Shown here: in pieces, positions 9,690 to 19,060 of the stretch
How the letters are laid out: each line of letters begins with the position of its first letter
Position numbering within the stretch: the stretch's first letter is position 1
Origin: DASYXZ01 sp035308965
GTDB lineage: Bacteria; Acidobacteriota; Terriglobia; UBA7540
Direction of reading: 5' to 3'
DNA length: 64,000 nucleotides
NCBI GenBank assembly: GCA_035308965.1
Contig: DATGFN010000043.1
Span: 1 to 64,000 of the forward strand
The notes under the pieces: model-generated
What the model was told of the DNA's origin: nothing
The model's database searches: none
The model's input: the letters and a program-made list of their open reading frames with translations, nothing else
Made by a program: the position numbers and the translations under genes

Positions 9690-11456
9690 CTACTTTTCCT
9701 GATAGACCACGCGACCGCCAACCAGCGTCATCACAACATGAGCATCTTTGATCTTCTCCGGCGGGATTGAAAAGAGATCGTCCGAAAGAACCACCATGTC
9801 GGCAAGCTTCCCCGGCGAGATCGTGCCTTTCTCCTTCTCCTCAAATGACGCGTAGGCGCTGCCGGCAGTATAGGCGCTGAGAGCCTCTTCAAGGTTCAAC
9901 TTTTGTTCTGGAAACCAGCCTTCCGGATGTTTTCCGTCCAGGGTGGCGCGAGTGACAGCCGCATAAATTCCAAGCAGTGGGTTGAGTGGGGCCACGGGCC
10001 AATCCGTGCCAAACGCCAGGTGCGCCCCTGCATCCAGCATGGACCGCCAAGCATAGCTTGAAGCCGCCCGCTGGCGTCCAATGCGTTTTTCCGCCCAGCG
10101 GCCGTCGTCGATTGCGTGGTAGGGCTGCATGGAGGCAATTACGCCCAATTTTCCAAAGCGCGCTAAATCCTCCGGCCGGAGGTGCTGCGCGTGCTCGATG
10201 CGGAAACGGTACGCGGCAGGGTTCTCGCCGCCCAGCCTTTCATAAATGTTGAGCATCTCCGCGTTGGCCCGGTCGCCGATGGCATGAACGGCAGGCTGAA
10301 TCCCGGCGGCGATGATGCCCCGAACCTCCGCTTCCATGCGTGAAGGCGGATTCAAAATGGGCATTGGCAGCCCGCGGTTGCCGGGGTCGTCGTCAAAAGG
10401 CTCATACATCCAAGCAGTGCGCGAACCGAGTGAGCCGTCCGCAAACGCTTTCACCGCTCCCAGCTTCAAAAAATCACTGCCCATGTCGTGGGCCATACCG
10501 GCGTCGGCCAGGCGCTTCCAATCTGCGATGGGCGTGATTTCATAGAAGCGGCAGGTGAGCCAGCCTTCCAGTTCCGCCTTGCGCAAGAGTTGGATCTCAC
10601 CCGTAAAGCTTCCATTGGGAGAGTCGCCGCTTACGGAAATGTCATCGACCGTTGTGACCCCCACCCGGCGAGCTTCAGCAAGCCCGGCCTTCAGGGCGCC
10701 TTCAAACTCCGCCTCGGTGGGACGCGGAATCGCCTTGTCGATCAAGCCTTCGGCCGCGTCCTTAAAGACTCCGGTGGGCTCACCAGTCTTTGTGTCGCGT
10801 ACTACCACACCGCCTGGCACCTCTTTCGTCTCGCGGGTCACACCTGCCAGTTTGAGTGCCAGAGAATTCGCCAGCGACGCATGCCCGTCATACCGGCTGA
10901 TAAAAACGGGATTACTCGGCGTCACCGCGTCAATCATCCAGCGGGTAGGAAGTTTTGCGTCGGGCCACGCCTCTTCGTCCCAGTCCCCTCCTTGAATCCA
11001 TTGCCCCGCGGGCAAGGTCTTTGCCTTTTCAGCCAATCGCTTTACAAACTCAGCCTCTGTGTGAGCGTCCTTCAAGTCAACCGTCAGAAGCTGGAAACCA
11101 CCTTGAACAAAATGGGTGTGGGCGTCTATGAATCCGGGGAGAGCCAGACGGCCTTGCAGGTCGATGACCTGGGTGTGTTCGCCGATGTAGTACTTGATTT
11201 GTTCGCTCGTCCCCAAGGCAAGGAAACGCCCGTTCGAGATTGCCACCGCTTCGATTCGAGGGCCGGGATTCCTCCGCGCCAAATCTTGCGGCGTCAGTTC
11301 GCCCGTCCAAATATTCCCGTTGAGAAGGACGACATCCGCGCCGCGAATGAGGCGCGCAGGTTCATTCTGGGCGGATAGAGGTGAAAGTCCGGCGAGCGCG
11401 GCTGAAATCATCGTGAGCACCAAGACTAAAATGAAATTTTGCAAGACGCGGCGCAA
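9690..11456 (-). CDS. Exported amidohydrolase, YtcJ-like (amidohydrolase 3 family)
   Basis: A metal-dependent hydrolase of about 588 residues. The metal-binding HxH is in FIDAHTHFVQGG. HAIGDRANAEML and RIEHAQHLRPEDLARF supply later ligands, and AFGTDWPVAPLNP carries the catalytic Asp. IQGGDWDEEAWP and KAFADGSLGSRTAWM are typical of the YtcJ branch. An N-terminal hydrophobic segment (FILVLVLTMISAALAGL) ending near LSAQ looks like a signal peptide. A longer ORF begins at 11477, but GGAGG lies six bases before the TTG at 11456, which I take as the start. The substrate is unknown. It is convergent with the GH116 gene and divergent from the PilZ gene. Confidence 0.88.
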   Translation of the reverse strand: MRRVLQNFILVLVLTMISAALAGLSPLSAQNEPARLIRGADVVLLNGNIWTGELTPQDLARRNPGPRIEAVAISNGRFLALGTSEQIKYYIGEHTQVIDLQGRLALPGFIDAHTHFVQGGFQLLTVDLKDAHTEAEFVKRLAEKAKTLPAGQWIQGGDWDEEAWPDAKLPTRWMIDAVTPSNPVFISRYDGHASLANSLALKLAGVTRETKEVPGGVVVRDTKTGEPTGVFKDAAEGLIDKAIPRPTEAEFEGALKAGLAEARRVGVTTVDDISVSGDSPNGSFTGEIQLLRKAELEGWLTCRFYEITPIADWKRLADAGMAHDMGSDFLKLGAVKAFADGSLGSRTAWMYEPFDDDPGNRGLPMPILNPPSRMEAEVRGIIAAGIQPAVHAIGDRANAEMLNIYERLGGENPAAYRFRIEHAQHLRPEDLARFGKLGVIASMQPYHAIDDGRWAEKRIGRQRAASSYAWRSMLDAGAHLAFGTDWPVAPLNPLLGIYAAVTRATLDGKHPEGWFPEQKLNLEEALSAYTAGSAYASFEEKEKGTISPGKLADMVVLSDDLFSIPPEKIKDAHVVMTLVGGRVVYQEK

Positions 11457-11765
11457 TCGATCCTCCGGGCAAAGCATTATTCAGGAGTGCCACTAGGAAT
11501 GCAAATAGAAACCGGAGAAGCGATGATTCAATCGATGGCGAAAAAGAATCCGCCGCTGAATTCACTTTCAGATGCCTTGCTGTGTGGTGAGAAAAGTGGG
11601 CACGCGAGTCGCTGAGGATTCCATCTTCATTAGCCCAAACCAATATGCCATGGTAAAATATGCAGGTTGGATGTTGTTGCCGCCACTCTGAGAAATCGGG
11701 CATCTATTGGGGCCGGTTGGTGAGTCAGTAGCCACTTTAGCCATACGAGTGAACTGCGGATTTTT

Positions 11766-12644
11766 ATGACTTCAAATCATCCGGGAGTGATGGCCACCAT
11801 GACATCACAAACCAACGAGAAACGCAGGTCAGACCGGTTATGGTTGACTGTGCCGGTGCGAGTTGAAGGCGCCGACTCCGCCGGGGAGAAATTCGAGTGC
11901 GAAGGGCGGGTCATTAACCTCAATCGCCACGGTGCGCGCATTCAAGTCTCTCGGGAACTCACGCAAAGTCAGCCCATCCGTTTGAAAAGTCCGGACGCAG
12001 AACACCAGGCTGATTTTCGTGTGGTAGAAATAATCTCGGCGGCTGGCTCGCCAGATGTGGAATACGGTGCGGAGTGCCTCAGCGAAACGCAAAACTTCTG
12101 GCAGATCGAGTTTCCACCTCCTGAATACAGTGAATCCGAGGTGTCAAGGGTTCTGCTGGAATGCAACAAGTGCAACACTATGGCGCTGCTGCCGCTCACC
12201 CTTTCGGAGGTTCAGGCAGTCAGGAGCATGGGTTGGGTAGGCAAGTCCTGTCCAGTTTGCGCCGGCATCAGCCTGTGGAAATACGCCCAGGTGGGAAAGA
12301 CACAGTCTGAACATCATTCAAAGGACTCACACCGTCGTCCATCGAGTTGGGTCTCCGGCGCATTGGAATCCAATGCACGAAACCATCGCCGGGTTTATGT
12401 GATTATGCCTTTGGGAGTTCGCGATGCTGAGGGAAATGAGGAAATCACCCGGACTGAAAATATTTCAAAATGCGGGTTCTGTTTCGCCAGCGACAAGATT
12501 TACAGGCTGGGCGAAAGTATTACTGTGACCTTTGAGAATGCACCTGATTCTCTGGCTCATACAACGGTATTGCCCGCCCAGATTATCCGAGAACAGTCCA
12601 TTCTAGGCGCCCAACGCAAACTCTATGGCGCCACCTATTGTTAA
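11766..12644 (+). CDS. PilZ - zinc ribbon - PilZ protein
   Basis: A 292-residue soluble protein with three modules. The first PilZ domain (about 18-118) has R20-xxx-R24 in EKRRSDRLW and a modified second motif NLNRHG at 51-56, with Asn where Ser is usual. Next come two CxxC pairs, C133/C136 and C162/C165 (LECNKCNT and KSCPVCAG), which look like a zinc ribbon. The second PilZ domain (about 203-292) has R205-xxx-R209 (RNHRR) and a canonical ENISKCG motif. PilZ domains bind cyclic di-GMP through RxxxR and (D/N)xSxxG, so the second domain should bind; the first may bind weakly. The cellular target is unknown. In-frame ATGs at 11790 and 11799 are alternative starts. Confidence 0.85.
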   Translation: MTSNHPGVMATMTSQTNEKRRSDRLWLTVPVRVEGADSAGEKFECEGRVINLNRHGARIQVSRELTQSQPIRLKSPDAEHQADFRVVEIISAAGSPDVEYGAECLSETQNFWQIEFPPPEYSESEVSRVLLECNKCNTMALLPLTLSEVQAVRSMGWVGKSCPVCAGISLWKYAQVGKTQSEHHSKDSHRRPSSWVSGALESNARNHRRVYVIMPLGVRDAEGNEEITRTENISKCGFCFASDKIYRLGESITVTFENAPDSLAHTTVLPAQIIREQSILGAQRKLYGATYC

Positions 12645-12768
12645 GGAGCGACTGGCCCCCGGCCGGATACTCTCACGCTTTCAGTTAACCCTTACGGCCC
12701 GTCCGTAAGCCCCAGAGTTGCTTTCCCAAGGCACAAAAATATATTTCTCCGGAAATAAATCATGAGGC

Positions 12769-12774
12769 TATAAT
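12769..12774 (+). promoter_or_regulatory. Candidate -10 box for the secreted-protein block
   Basis: A perfect TATAAT lies 76 bases before the ATG at 12851, within an AT-rich stretch. No good -35 is visible at 16-18 bases. It may drive the three secreted-protein genes that follow on the plus strand, because the spacers between them are short. Confidence 0.4.
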
Positions 12775-12850
12775 CGGATTATATTCATCAAACGTATGCC
12801 ATCCGACGATTTTCCGTTTGTAAGAAATGGTCTACGACCGAGGTGAAACA

Positions 12851-14764
12851 ATGTTTCGCTCCAGACTTTCAATTATGGTTGCAAGCGTATGCTTGTTTTT
12901 CACCGTTGGAGCTATCGCTCAATCCCAGAGGACGCCCAAAGTAATGGCGGGCGACGCGACTGCGAGACTTGCACAGCCGGTGGAACCGGACTCGCCTGGA
13001 ACCCCCTCGACGGTTGGGGCTGGGCCTCAAGCTAACGGGGCAGGCCCCGGAACAATCGTTCCGCGCTTGATGAAATTTAGCGGCGCGCTGCATGATGCCG
13101 CGGGCAAGCCTGTCACTGGAATGGTCGATGTGACCTTCTCCTTATACAGCACCGAAGCGGGCGGCGACGCGCTGTGGTTTGAGACTCAGAGTGTGCAGGC
13201 CGACGATCTCGGCCGCTACACCGCCTTGCTCGGCGCCATGCACACCGACGGCCTGCCTGTCGATTTGTTCACCTCCGGCGAAGTCCGCTGGCTTGGCATT
13301 CAGGTGGGCGCGGAAGCCGAACAGCAGCCACGCGTCTTGCTTGTGAGCGTGCCTTATGCGCTCAAGGCCGGCGACGCCGAAACCTTGGGCGGCAAGCCAG
13401 CCTCCGCCTATGTACTCGCCGACGCGCAAAGTGGGACGGCGACGGGCACAGCAACGACTTCGACATCAGGCGCCACAACGGCTGGAACCAAAGGCGCGAC
13501 GGATAAGAGCGGCAAAACAAATGTCTCGCCTCTGGTCGCGGTGTGCTCAACTATTACCAGCAATCTCGGGGGCACGGCAAACGCACTCCCCATGTTCACG
13601 GCTCAGTGCAATATCGAGAACTCGGTGATCACCCAGTCCGGCGGCAACGTGGGCATTGGCACAGTGAGCCCGGGAGCGCAACTGGACGTGCAGAATTCAA
13701 CCGCTCAAAACAATATCGCCCTACGAGCCAGCAACGCCAACGGCACGATGATGTTCATCCCCAATCTGAGCGCGGGCGCTTACAACGGCATGGTGCAAAC
13801 GGGGGACCAGGGTCTCATTTTCTACGGCACGGTGCCTGGTGCCGGCGGTTTTGATTTAGCTCCCTGGTCAGGGGGCGGTGGAATGAGAATGACAAGCGCC
13901 GGCAACGTGGGCATCGGAACGCCGGCGCCCGCGGCTATGCTGGAAGTGGGCGGCACGGCCCAGTTTGATAAGGCCGTCACCTTCGTGACCTCACAAACGT
14001 TGACGGGACCGCAGTTGGATGTGCAAACTCCGGCAAATCAAAATACGATCGCCCTGCGAGCGACCAACGCCAACGGCACGATGATGTTCATCCCCAATCT
14101 GGGCGCGGGCGCGTACAACGGACTGGTGCAAGCGGGGGACCAGGGGATAATTTTCTACGGCACCGCGCCTAATGCCGGCAATTTTGTTATAGGTCCCTGG
14201 TCAGGGAGCGGTTCTCCGGGAATCCGACTGACGGCGGCAGGCAACGTGGGAATTGGGACGAGCACGCCCGGCGCCAAGCTGGATGTCAACGGGACCGCCA
14301 ACTTCAGCGGTGCAGCGACTTTTGCTGCGGGACAAACGGTGACGGGCACGGTTGCGGCCACATCGTTTGCGGGCAACGGCGCCCTGATCACCGGAATACC
14401 GAATTCAGCTTTGTCGACAGCAGCTCAGACTCGCGGCATCGTATACCTCGCGGGTTGCGACAGTTGCGGTGTCCTTGGGACCAGCGATAGCCAAGTTCAG
14501 TTTTACGTGAATGTGGTCGGCAATATGACTATCAACTCTGTTCGATGCTTCTCGGACAACAACGGTACGACCACCATCAACATTGCGCGGCACAATGGCG
14601 GACCCACCAACCTTCTCAGCGGGCCGCTCACCTGCAACGGAACGCCCACCAGCAGCTTCACCTCCGCTTCGCTTGCCCTGAACGACCAACTTGACTTCGT
14701 GATGGCCGTCCCGGATAACGCGACCAGGCGCATCACGGTGGCGATCCAGGCCTCGCTGAACTAG
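12851..14764 (+). CDS. Secreted protein with tail-fibre-like GNVGIGT repeats
   Basis: A 637-residue protein starting at ATG 12851, with GAGGTG just upstream; an in-frame ATG at 12827 is less likely. The signal peptide is SIMVASVCLFFTVGAIA. A conserved N-terminal region contains LMKFSGALHDAAGKPV, a transthyretin-like build-up often seen in acidobacterial surface proteins, and QPRVLLVSVPYALKAGDAETLGG. A Thr/Ala/Gly-rich linker follows. Three copies of GNVGIGTxxPxAxL(D/E)V then flank two tandem units of 111 residues. The C-terminal domain of about 110 residues has paired cysteines (GCDSCG, RCFSD, LTCNG) and no GNVGIGT motif. Such motifs are known from phage tail fibres and large bacterial surface proteins; no other phage gene is nearby. 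It is probably a surface or secreted adhesin-like protein. Function unknown. Confidence 0.75.
   Translation: MFRSRLSIMVASVCLFFTVGAIAQSQRTPKVMAGDATARLAQPVEPDSPGTPSTVGAGPQANGAGPGTIVPRLMKFSGALHDAAGKPVTGMVDVTFSLYSTEAGGDALWFETQSVQADDLGRYTALLGAMHTDGLPVDLFTSGEVRWLGIQVGAEAEQQPRVLLVSVPYALKAGDAETLGGKPASAYVLADAQSGTATGTATTSTSGATTAGTKGATDKSGKTNVSPLVAVCSTITSNLGGTANALPMFTAQCNIENSVITQSGGNVGIGTVSPGAQLDVQNSTAQNNIALRASNANGTMMFIPNLSAGAYNGMVQTGDQGLIFYGTVPGAGGFDLAPWSGGGGMRMTSAGNVGIGTPAPAAMLEVGGTAQFDKAVTFVTSQTLTGPQLDVQTPANQNTIALRATNANGTMMFIPNLGAGAYNGLVQAGDQGIIFYGTAPNAGNFVIGPWSGSGSPGIRLTAAGNVGIGTSTPGAKLDVNGTANFSGAATFAAGQTVTGTVAATSFAGNGALITGIPNSALSTAAQTRGIVYLAGCDSCGVLGTSDSQVQFYVNVVGNMTINSVRCFSDNNGTTTINIARHNGGPTNLLSGPLTCNGTPTSSFTSASLALNDQLDFVMAVPDNATRRITVAIQASLN
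13736..14163 (+). repeat. Tandem 333-base coding repeat inside the tail-like gene
   Basis: The segment starting gccaacggcacgatgatgtt at 13736 recurs at 14069, exactly 333 bases (111 codons) later. About 95 bases match closely, including the codons for ANGTMMFIPNL and the GDQG(L/I)IFYGT region. The intervening residues are also alignable, so this is an in-frame internal duplication. Confidence 0.8.
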
Positions 14765-14824
14765 GCTAAACAGTTTATGGCCGGAGCCGGGTCTTGCAGA
14801 TCAAAGTAAAGGAACTACAGACGG

Positions 14825-17287
14825 ATGAAAAAAACAGCCCAACCTTTTTCGACAAACTTTCTTGAGATGGGGGCGCGAGTAAAAGTGACAGAACCATGGC
14901 CCGCCCGCACATGGTGGATAAGGATCGGCTTGTGTGCATGGTTGGTATTTTCCTTCGGGCTGTTGGCCGCGGCCCAGAAACCGCCGGAGCATGAGACTGG
15001 GGAAAATGCGGATTCTCCCCGTCAGCGAATGGATTGGTTTTATCAGCAGCGCGCGTATCCTCTGGGATTCATCCCGAGGGGAGCGCGTTCGCATGCGTTG
15101 CAGCAATTCAATCAGATGGCCGAAGCAGAGGGTAAAGCTGGCGGGCAGTCCGGCTCTTCTCAGTCCGCCCCCGGAGTTTTGACGGCTACTCCCGTGCCCG
15201 GAGGACAATGGACATTGATCGGGCCCGAGCCGACCAATACTCCCTACAGTTATCCGCTTACCTCGGGACGAATCAGCGCGCTGGCGGTCGTTCCCGGAAC
15301 CGCCAGCACTGTTTATTTGGGGGGTGCTCAAGGGGGCGTTTGGAAGACCACGAATAGCGGCACGAATTGGACGCCCCTCACAGACAATCAACCCTCCCTT
15401 GCAATCGGATCGATTGCGCTCGACCCAACGAATTCCAGCATTGTGTATGTCGGCACTGGAGAAGAAAACTTCAGCGGGGACAGTTATTATGGCGCTGGAA
15501 TTCTGAAATCGACGGACGGCGGTTCCACCTGGTCACAACTGGGCGGATCAATCTTTGCCGGCCCATTCCAAACCGGCGCCTATTATGGCGGAGGGGGACG
15601 TGTTGGCGCTATTGCCGTTGACCCGGGGAATAACCAAATTGTGCTGGCTGCTGCGCAAGTCTACAATGGTAGCAACGGGCCGGGAATTTATCGTTCGACC
15701 AACGGAGGAACCAGTTGGACTAATGTTCTTCCCAATGCCACGGGGACCGCAGCTTTCTTTGATCCAACCAACGGGACCATAGCCTATGCCGCGCTGGGGG
15801 AGACCGGTGGCAGCTCGTCCAATGGCGTCTACAGGTCAGCCGATTCAGGGGCGACTTGGGCTCGTCCTGACATGGGAAGCCTCCACCCGCTTCCTACCAC
15901 CAACGTTGGCCGAATCGCATTAGCCCTCGCCCCTTCCAGCACAACCACGCTCTATGCTGCCATTCAAAATACGTCTCCCTTCGGTAGCCTTCTGGGAGTG
16001 TGGAAGTCGACCGACAGCGGAGCGGACTGGACCCAGCTCACGGTCACCGACTTTTGCACGCCACAGTGCTGGTATGACATTGTTGTAGCCGTCGACCCCG
16101 CCAACGCCAGCTACGTCTACGCGGGCGGGTCAGCCAATAACGGCACTCTCTTTCGATCTCCCGATGGCGGAACGACTTGGGCAGAGGTTGACACTGGTCT
16201 TCACGTCGATCACCATGCCGTGGCCTTCGCCAGCGATGGTTCGAAGGTCTATGTCGGCAACGATGGTGGAGTCTGGAGCAGCACTGACGTCACGAATACT
16301 ACCGTCAATTGGACGAATCTTAACTCCACACTTGCCGTAACCCAGTTCTACCCAGGCCTCTCGTTTCATCCCACCAATCCGAATATCGCTATTGGGGGCA
16401 CGCAGGACAACGGGACCCAGTTGTACTCCGGCACCCTGGGTTGGAACAATGTAACTTGCGGGGACGGAGGATGGGCAGCCATTGACCCCTCCACACCCGC
16501 CACTATTTATGCCGCCTGCCAAAATATACAGATACTTAAGTCAACCACGGGTGGCGCTTTTGGAACGTGGTCAAGTGCCCAAAGCGGTATTGCCGCGGAC
16601 AGATCGCAGTTCATACCTCCACTGGTTATAGATTCCGCAACTCCCGCTCGACTTTATTTTGGCACCTACCGAGTCTGGCAAACCACAAACGGGGCTGGTT
16701 CATGGACTGCCATCTCGCCTGACCTGACGGCGGGTGGGACTTTGACTACGATCGCGGTGGCGCCAAGTGATTCGAACACGGTCTATGTCGGTTCGAGCGA
16801 CGCAAAAGTTCAGGTGACCACGAACGCCGGGATGGGCGCAAGCGCCACATGGACCGATATCACCTCGACCCTGCCGAATCGGTCCGTCACCATGGTTGCC
16901 GTTGACCCCCTTCACTCACTGACCGCTTATGTCACCTTTTCCGGATTTTCAGGATTTGGCGGAGACAATCAGGGGCACGTATTCAAGACGACTACCGGGG
17001 GCACAAGCTGGACCGATATAAGCGGCAATCTTCCCAATACCCCCGTGAATGACATTGCCATCGATCCCGATCTCCCCAATACGTTTTATGTCGGCACGGA
17101 CGTCGGTGTGTTCAGCACCATCAACGGCGGCACGACTTGGTCCACCCTCAGCTCGGGCCTGCCCACCGTCGCGGTTCTGGGACTGAAATTCCATCGGCCC
17201 TCGCGGACTCTCCGTGCCGTTACTCACGGCCGCAGTGTGTGGGACCTCAGCTTAAAGAAAAGACGAGGACAACTTGTCAGCGAATAG
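14825..17287 (+). CDS. Secreted BNR/sortilin-type beta-propeller protein
   Basis: An 820-residue protein. After a basic N-terminus a hydrophobic signal segment IRIGLCAWLVFSFGLLAAA ends near AAAQ. From about residue 130 there are many Asp-box blades: TTNSGTNW, STDGGSTW, STNGGTSW, SADSGATW, STDSGADW, SPDGGTTW, TTTGGTSW and TINGGTTW. PLTSGRISALAVVP is typical of propellers annotated VPS10/sortilin-like. No catalytic site is evident; the role is probably binding at the surface or outside the cell. The protein ends in WDLSLKKRRGQLVSE, and the last 11 residues recur almost exactly at the end of the next gene. It lies 60 bases after the tail-like gene and directly before the next secreted-protein gene, so co-transcription is likely. 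Confidence 0.8.
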   Translation: MKKTAQPFSTNFLEMGARVKVTEPWPARTWWIRIGLCAWLVFSFGLLAAAQKPPEHETGENADSPRQRMDWFYQQRAYPLGFIPRGARSHALQQFNQMAEAEGKAGGQSGSSQSAPGVLTATPVPGGQWTLIGPEPTNTPYSYPLTSGRISALAVVPGTASTVYLGGAQGGVWKTTNSGTNWTPLTDNQPSLAIGSIALDPTNSSIVYVGTGEENFSGDSYYGAGILKSTDGGSTWSQLGGSIFAGPFQTGAYYGGGGRVGAIAVDPGNNQIVLAAAQVYNGSNGPGIYRSTNGGTSWTNVLPNATGTAAFFDPTNGTIAYAALGETGGSSSNGVYRSADSGATWARPDMGSLHPLPTTNVGRIALALAPSSTTTLYAAIQNTSPFGSLLGVWKSTDSGADWTQLTVTDFCTPQCWYDIVVAVDPANASYVYAGGSANNGTLFRSPDGGTTWAEVDTGLHVDHHAVAFASDGSKVYVGNDGGVWSSTDVTNTTVNWTNLNSTLAVTQFYPGLSFHPTNPNIAIGGTQDNGTQLYSGTLGWNNVTCGDGGWAAIDPSTPATIYAACQNIQILKSTTGGAFGTWSSAQSGIAADRSQFIPPLVIDSATPARLYFGTYRVWQTTNGAGSWTAISPDLTAGGTLTTIAVAPSDSNTVYVGSSDAKVQVTTNAGMGASATWTDITSTLPNRSVTMVAVDPLHSLTAYVTFSGFSGFGGDNQGHVFKTTTGGTSWTDISGNLPNTPVNDIAIDPDLPNTFYVGTDVGVFSTINGGTTWSTLSSGLPTVAVLGLKFHRPSRTLRAVTHGRSVWDLSLKKRRGQLVSE

Positions 17288-17354
17288 CTGGCTTGCGCAA
17301 GTCTCGCAGACTTTTAGTCACGATTCCCTCCAGAATAATGCTGCCCGACGTCGC

Positions 17355-19049
17355 ATGGCTCGAACTAATCTCGCGTTTGCCGAATCGACGAAGTGTTTTT
17401 CCTCATTGACCGCAAATTTCAGGAAAAGTTCAAGGGGCCTCTCGATCTTCGCCTTGATTTATGTGACGTATAGTCTCAGCTCATTGAATATGCGCGCCCA
17501 ACAATCATCACTCGGCCAAAGTCATGTGGCCGAACTCGGAGGAGCAGTGAATTTCAGGGAACTGGCCCTGCGCGAAGCCGCCAACCCTCCAAAACCCATG
17601 CGCAGGCTCATTCCCTTCATGCGCGGGCCCGGGGCCCGACCCCTCCCGGCTGGAACCACTTTCCCACAATCAGCGCCACCTTTGCAGGCAGAAGGTGGCG
17701 CGCCCGGTCCAGCTCTTCTCCCCTCTCCTGCGTCTGCCTCGAATTTTGCCGCCTTGGGCGACGACGATACTTCCATCCCACCCGATACCATGGGCGCGGT
17801 GGGTCCCAACAATTTAATGGTCACGCTTAATACCGAAGTCAGCGTACAGAACAAAGCGGGAACGGCATCAAGCACCGTATCTCTTGATTCGTTTTGGAGC
17901 TCTCTCAGCGGGGTCTCGGGGGTCTTCGATCCCAGGCTGGCGTACGATCCGTACAATAATCGCTGGATTTTTATAGCGGCCGGTAACGGAGAAACGACCT
18001 CATCCAAACTTCTGGTTGGGGTTTCGCAGAGCAGCGATCCCAGCGGATCGTGGAACCTTTACAAGACAACTGTGGATGGTACGGGGGCAAACTGGGGCGA
18101 TTACCCGTCCATGGGCTTTAACAAGGATTGGGTGGTCGTCAATCTAAACCTGTTCAAGGTCGCGAATAATAATTTTGCGGGCGGTCAGATTTACGCTTTC
18201 AGCAAGGCGGACCTCTACGCCGGGCTGGTGAGCGTGAGGTTTAAACTTTTCACTGATACCAACGCGTTCTCCGAAACTCCAGCCGCGACCTATGACAACG
18301 CGCTGGCCACCGAGTACCTGGTTGAGGAGTGGAATTCCAATACGACAGGCAGTGGATTCCTGAGGATCTCCAGCATCACAGGGGCGGTGGGATCTGAGGT
18401 ATACACGGACCAGGTGGCTTTTGCCAGCACCCCCAATCCGTGGGACCCTGCTCCCTCCGGCGACGCCGATTTCGCCCCTCAGATGAGCTCAACTCATTTG
18501 ATTCAGAACGGCGATGACCGAATCATCAATGTGGTATACAGAAATGGATTTCTCTGGGCAGCGCAAAACGCCTTCTTGCCCGCAGGCGCGCCTACCCGGA
18601 CGGCCGCGCAGTGGTGGCAATTTGCGACTAACGGAACCTTAAGACAATTTGGCCGCGTTGACGACAGCACCGGAACCAACTTCTACGCCTATCCGTCCAT
18701 CGCCGTAAATGCCCTGGATGATGCGGTCTTGGGGTATTCGAGTTTCTCCGCCAACCAGTTTGCAGGCGCCAATTATTCTATTCGCCTCGCCGCCGACCCA
18801 CTCAATACTCTGCGGACTGACGCAGTTCTAAAGGCTGGGGAGGCGGTCTATTATAAGACTTTCGGCAGCTCTGAAAACCGATGGGGCGACTTCAGCAGTA
18901 CAGTTGTTGATCCTGCAAATGATATCGATATTTGGACCATCCAGGAATATGCCTCCAGCCCCAATTTCGCCAACGGGGACAACCGCTGGGGGACATGGTG
19001 GGGGGAAATTGGCTTGAAAAAAAGGCGCGGGCAAGTCATCAGCGAGTGA
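17355..19049 (+). CDS. Large secreted protein of unknown function with LKKRRGQVISE tail
   Basis: About 564 residues from the ATG at 17355. A TTG at 17274, overlapping the stop of the previous gene, would give 591. A hydrophobic stretch LSIFALIYVTYSLSSL followed by NMRAQQ suggests a signal peptide. A Pro/Ala-rich region (RPLPAGTTFPQSAPP) precedes a domain with DDDTSIPPDTMGAVGPNNLMV, SLDSFWSSLSG, DPRLAYDPYNNRWIF and VGVSQSSDPSGSWNLY. These motifs recur in large exported proteins annotated only as hypothetical, and I infer a beta-propeller-like fold from the repeating Trp/Gly/Asp strands. It shares no obvious body sequence with the preceding BNR protein but has the same C-terminal peptide. Function not known. 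Confidence 0.75.
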   Translation: MARTNLAFAESTKCFSSLTANFRKSSRGLSIFALIYVTYSLSSLNMRAQQSSLGQSHVAELGGAVNFRELALREAANPPKPMRRLIPFMRGPGARPLPAGTTFPQSAPPLQAEGGAPGPALLPSPASASNFAALGDDDTSIPPDTMGAVGPNNLMVTLNTEVSVQNKAGTASSTVSLDSFWSSLSGVSGVFDPRLAYDPYNNRWIFIAAGNGETTSSKLLVGVSQSSDPSGSWNLYKTTVDGTGANWGDYPSMGFNKDWVVVNLNLFKVANNNFAGGQIYAFSKADLYAGLVSVRFKLFTDTNAFSETPAATYDNALATEYLVEEWNSNTTGSGFLRISSITGAVGSEVYTDQVAFASTPNPWDPAPSGDADFAPQMSSTHLIQNGDDRIINVVYRNGFLWAAQNAFLPAGAPTRTAAQWWQFATNGTLRQFGRVDDSTGTNFYAYPSIAVNALDDAVLGYSSFSANQFAGANYSIRLAADPLNTLRTDAVLKAGEAVYYKTFGSSENRWGDFSSTVVDPANDIDIWTIQEYASSPNFANGDNRWGTWWGEIGLKKRRGQVISE

Positions 19050-19060
19050 GGTATGGCAAG

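Noticed and set aside
10488..11378. 296-codon plus-strand frame opposite the amidohydrolase
   Set aside because: Antisense to a gene with full catalytic motifs; no signature of its own. The frames of 280 and 286 codons opposite the phosphatase (38501) and the FabL-like gene (32837) are rejected for the same reason.
12851..14764. Prophage tail gene
   Set aside because: The GNVGIGT motifs recall tail fibres, but the protein has a bacterial signal peptide and no phage structural, lysis or integrase gene is nearby.
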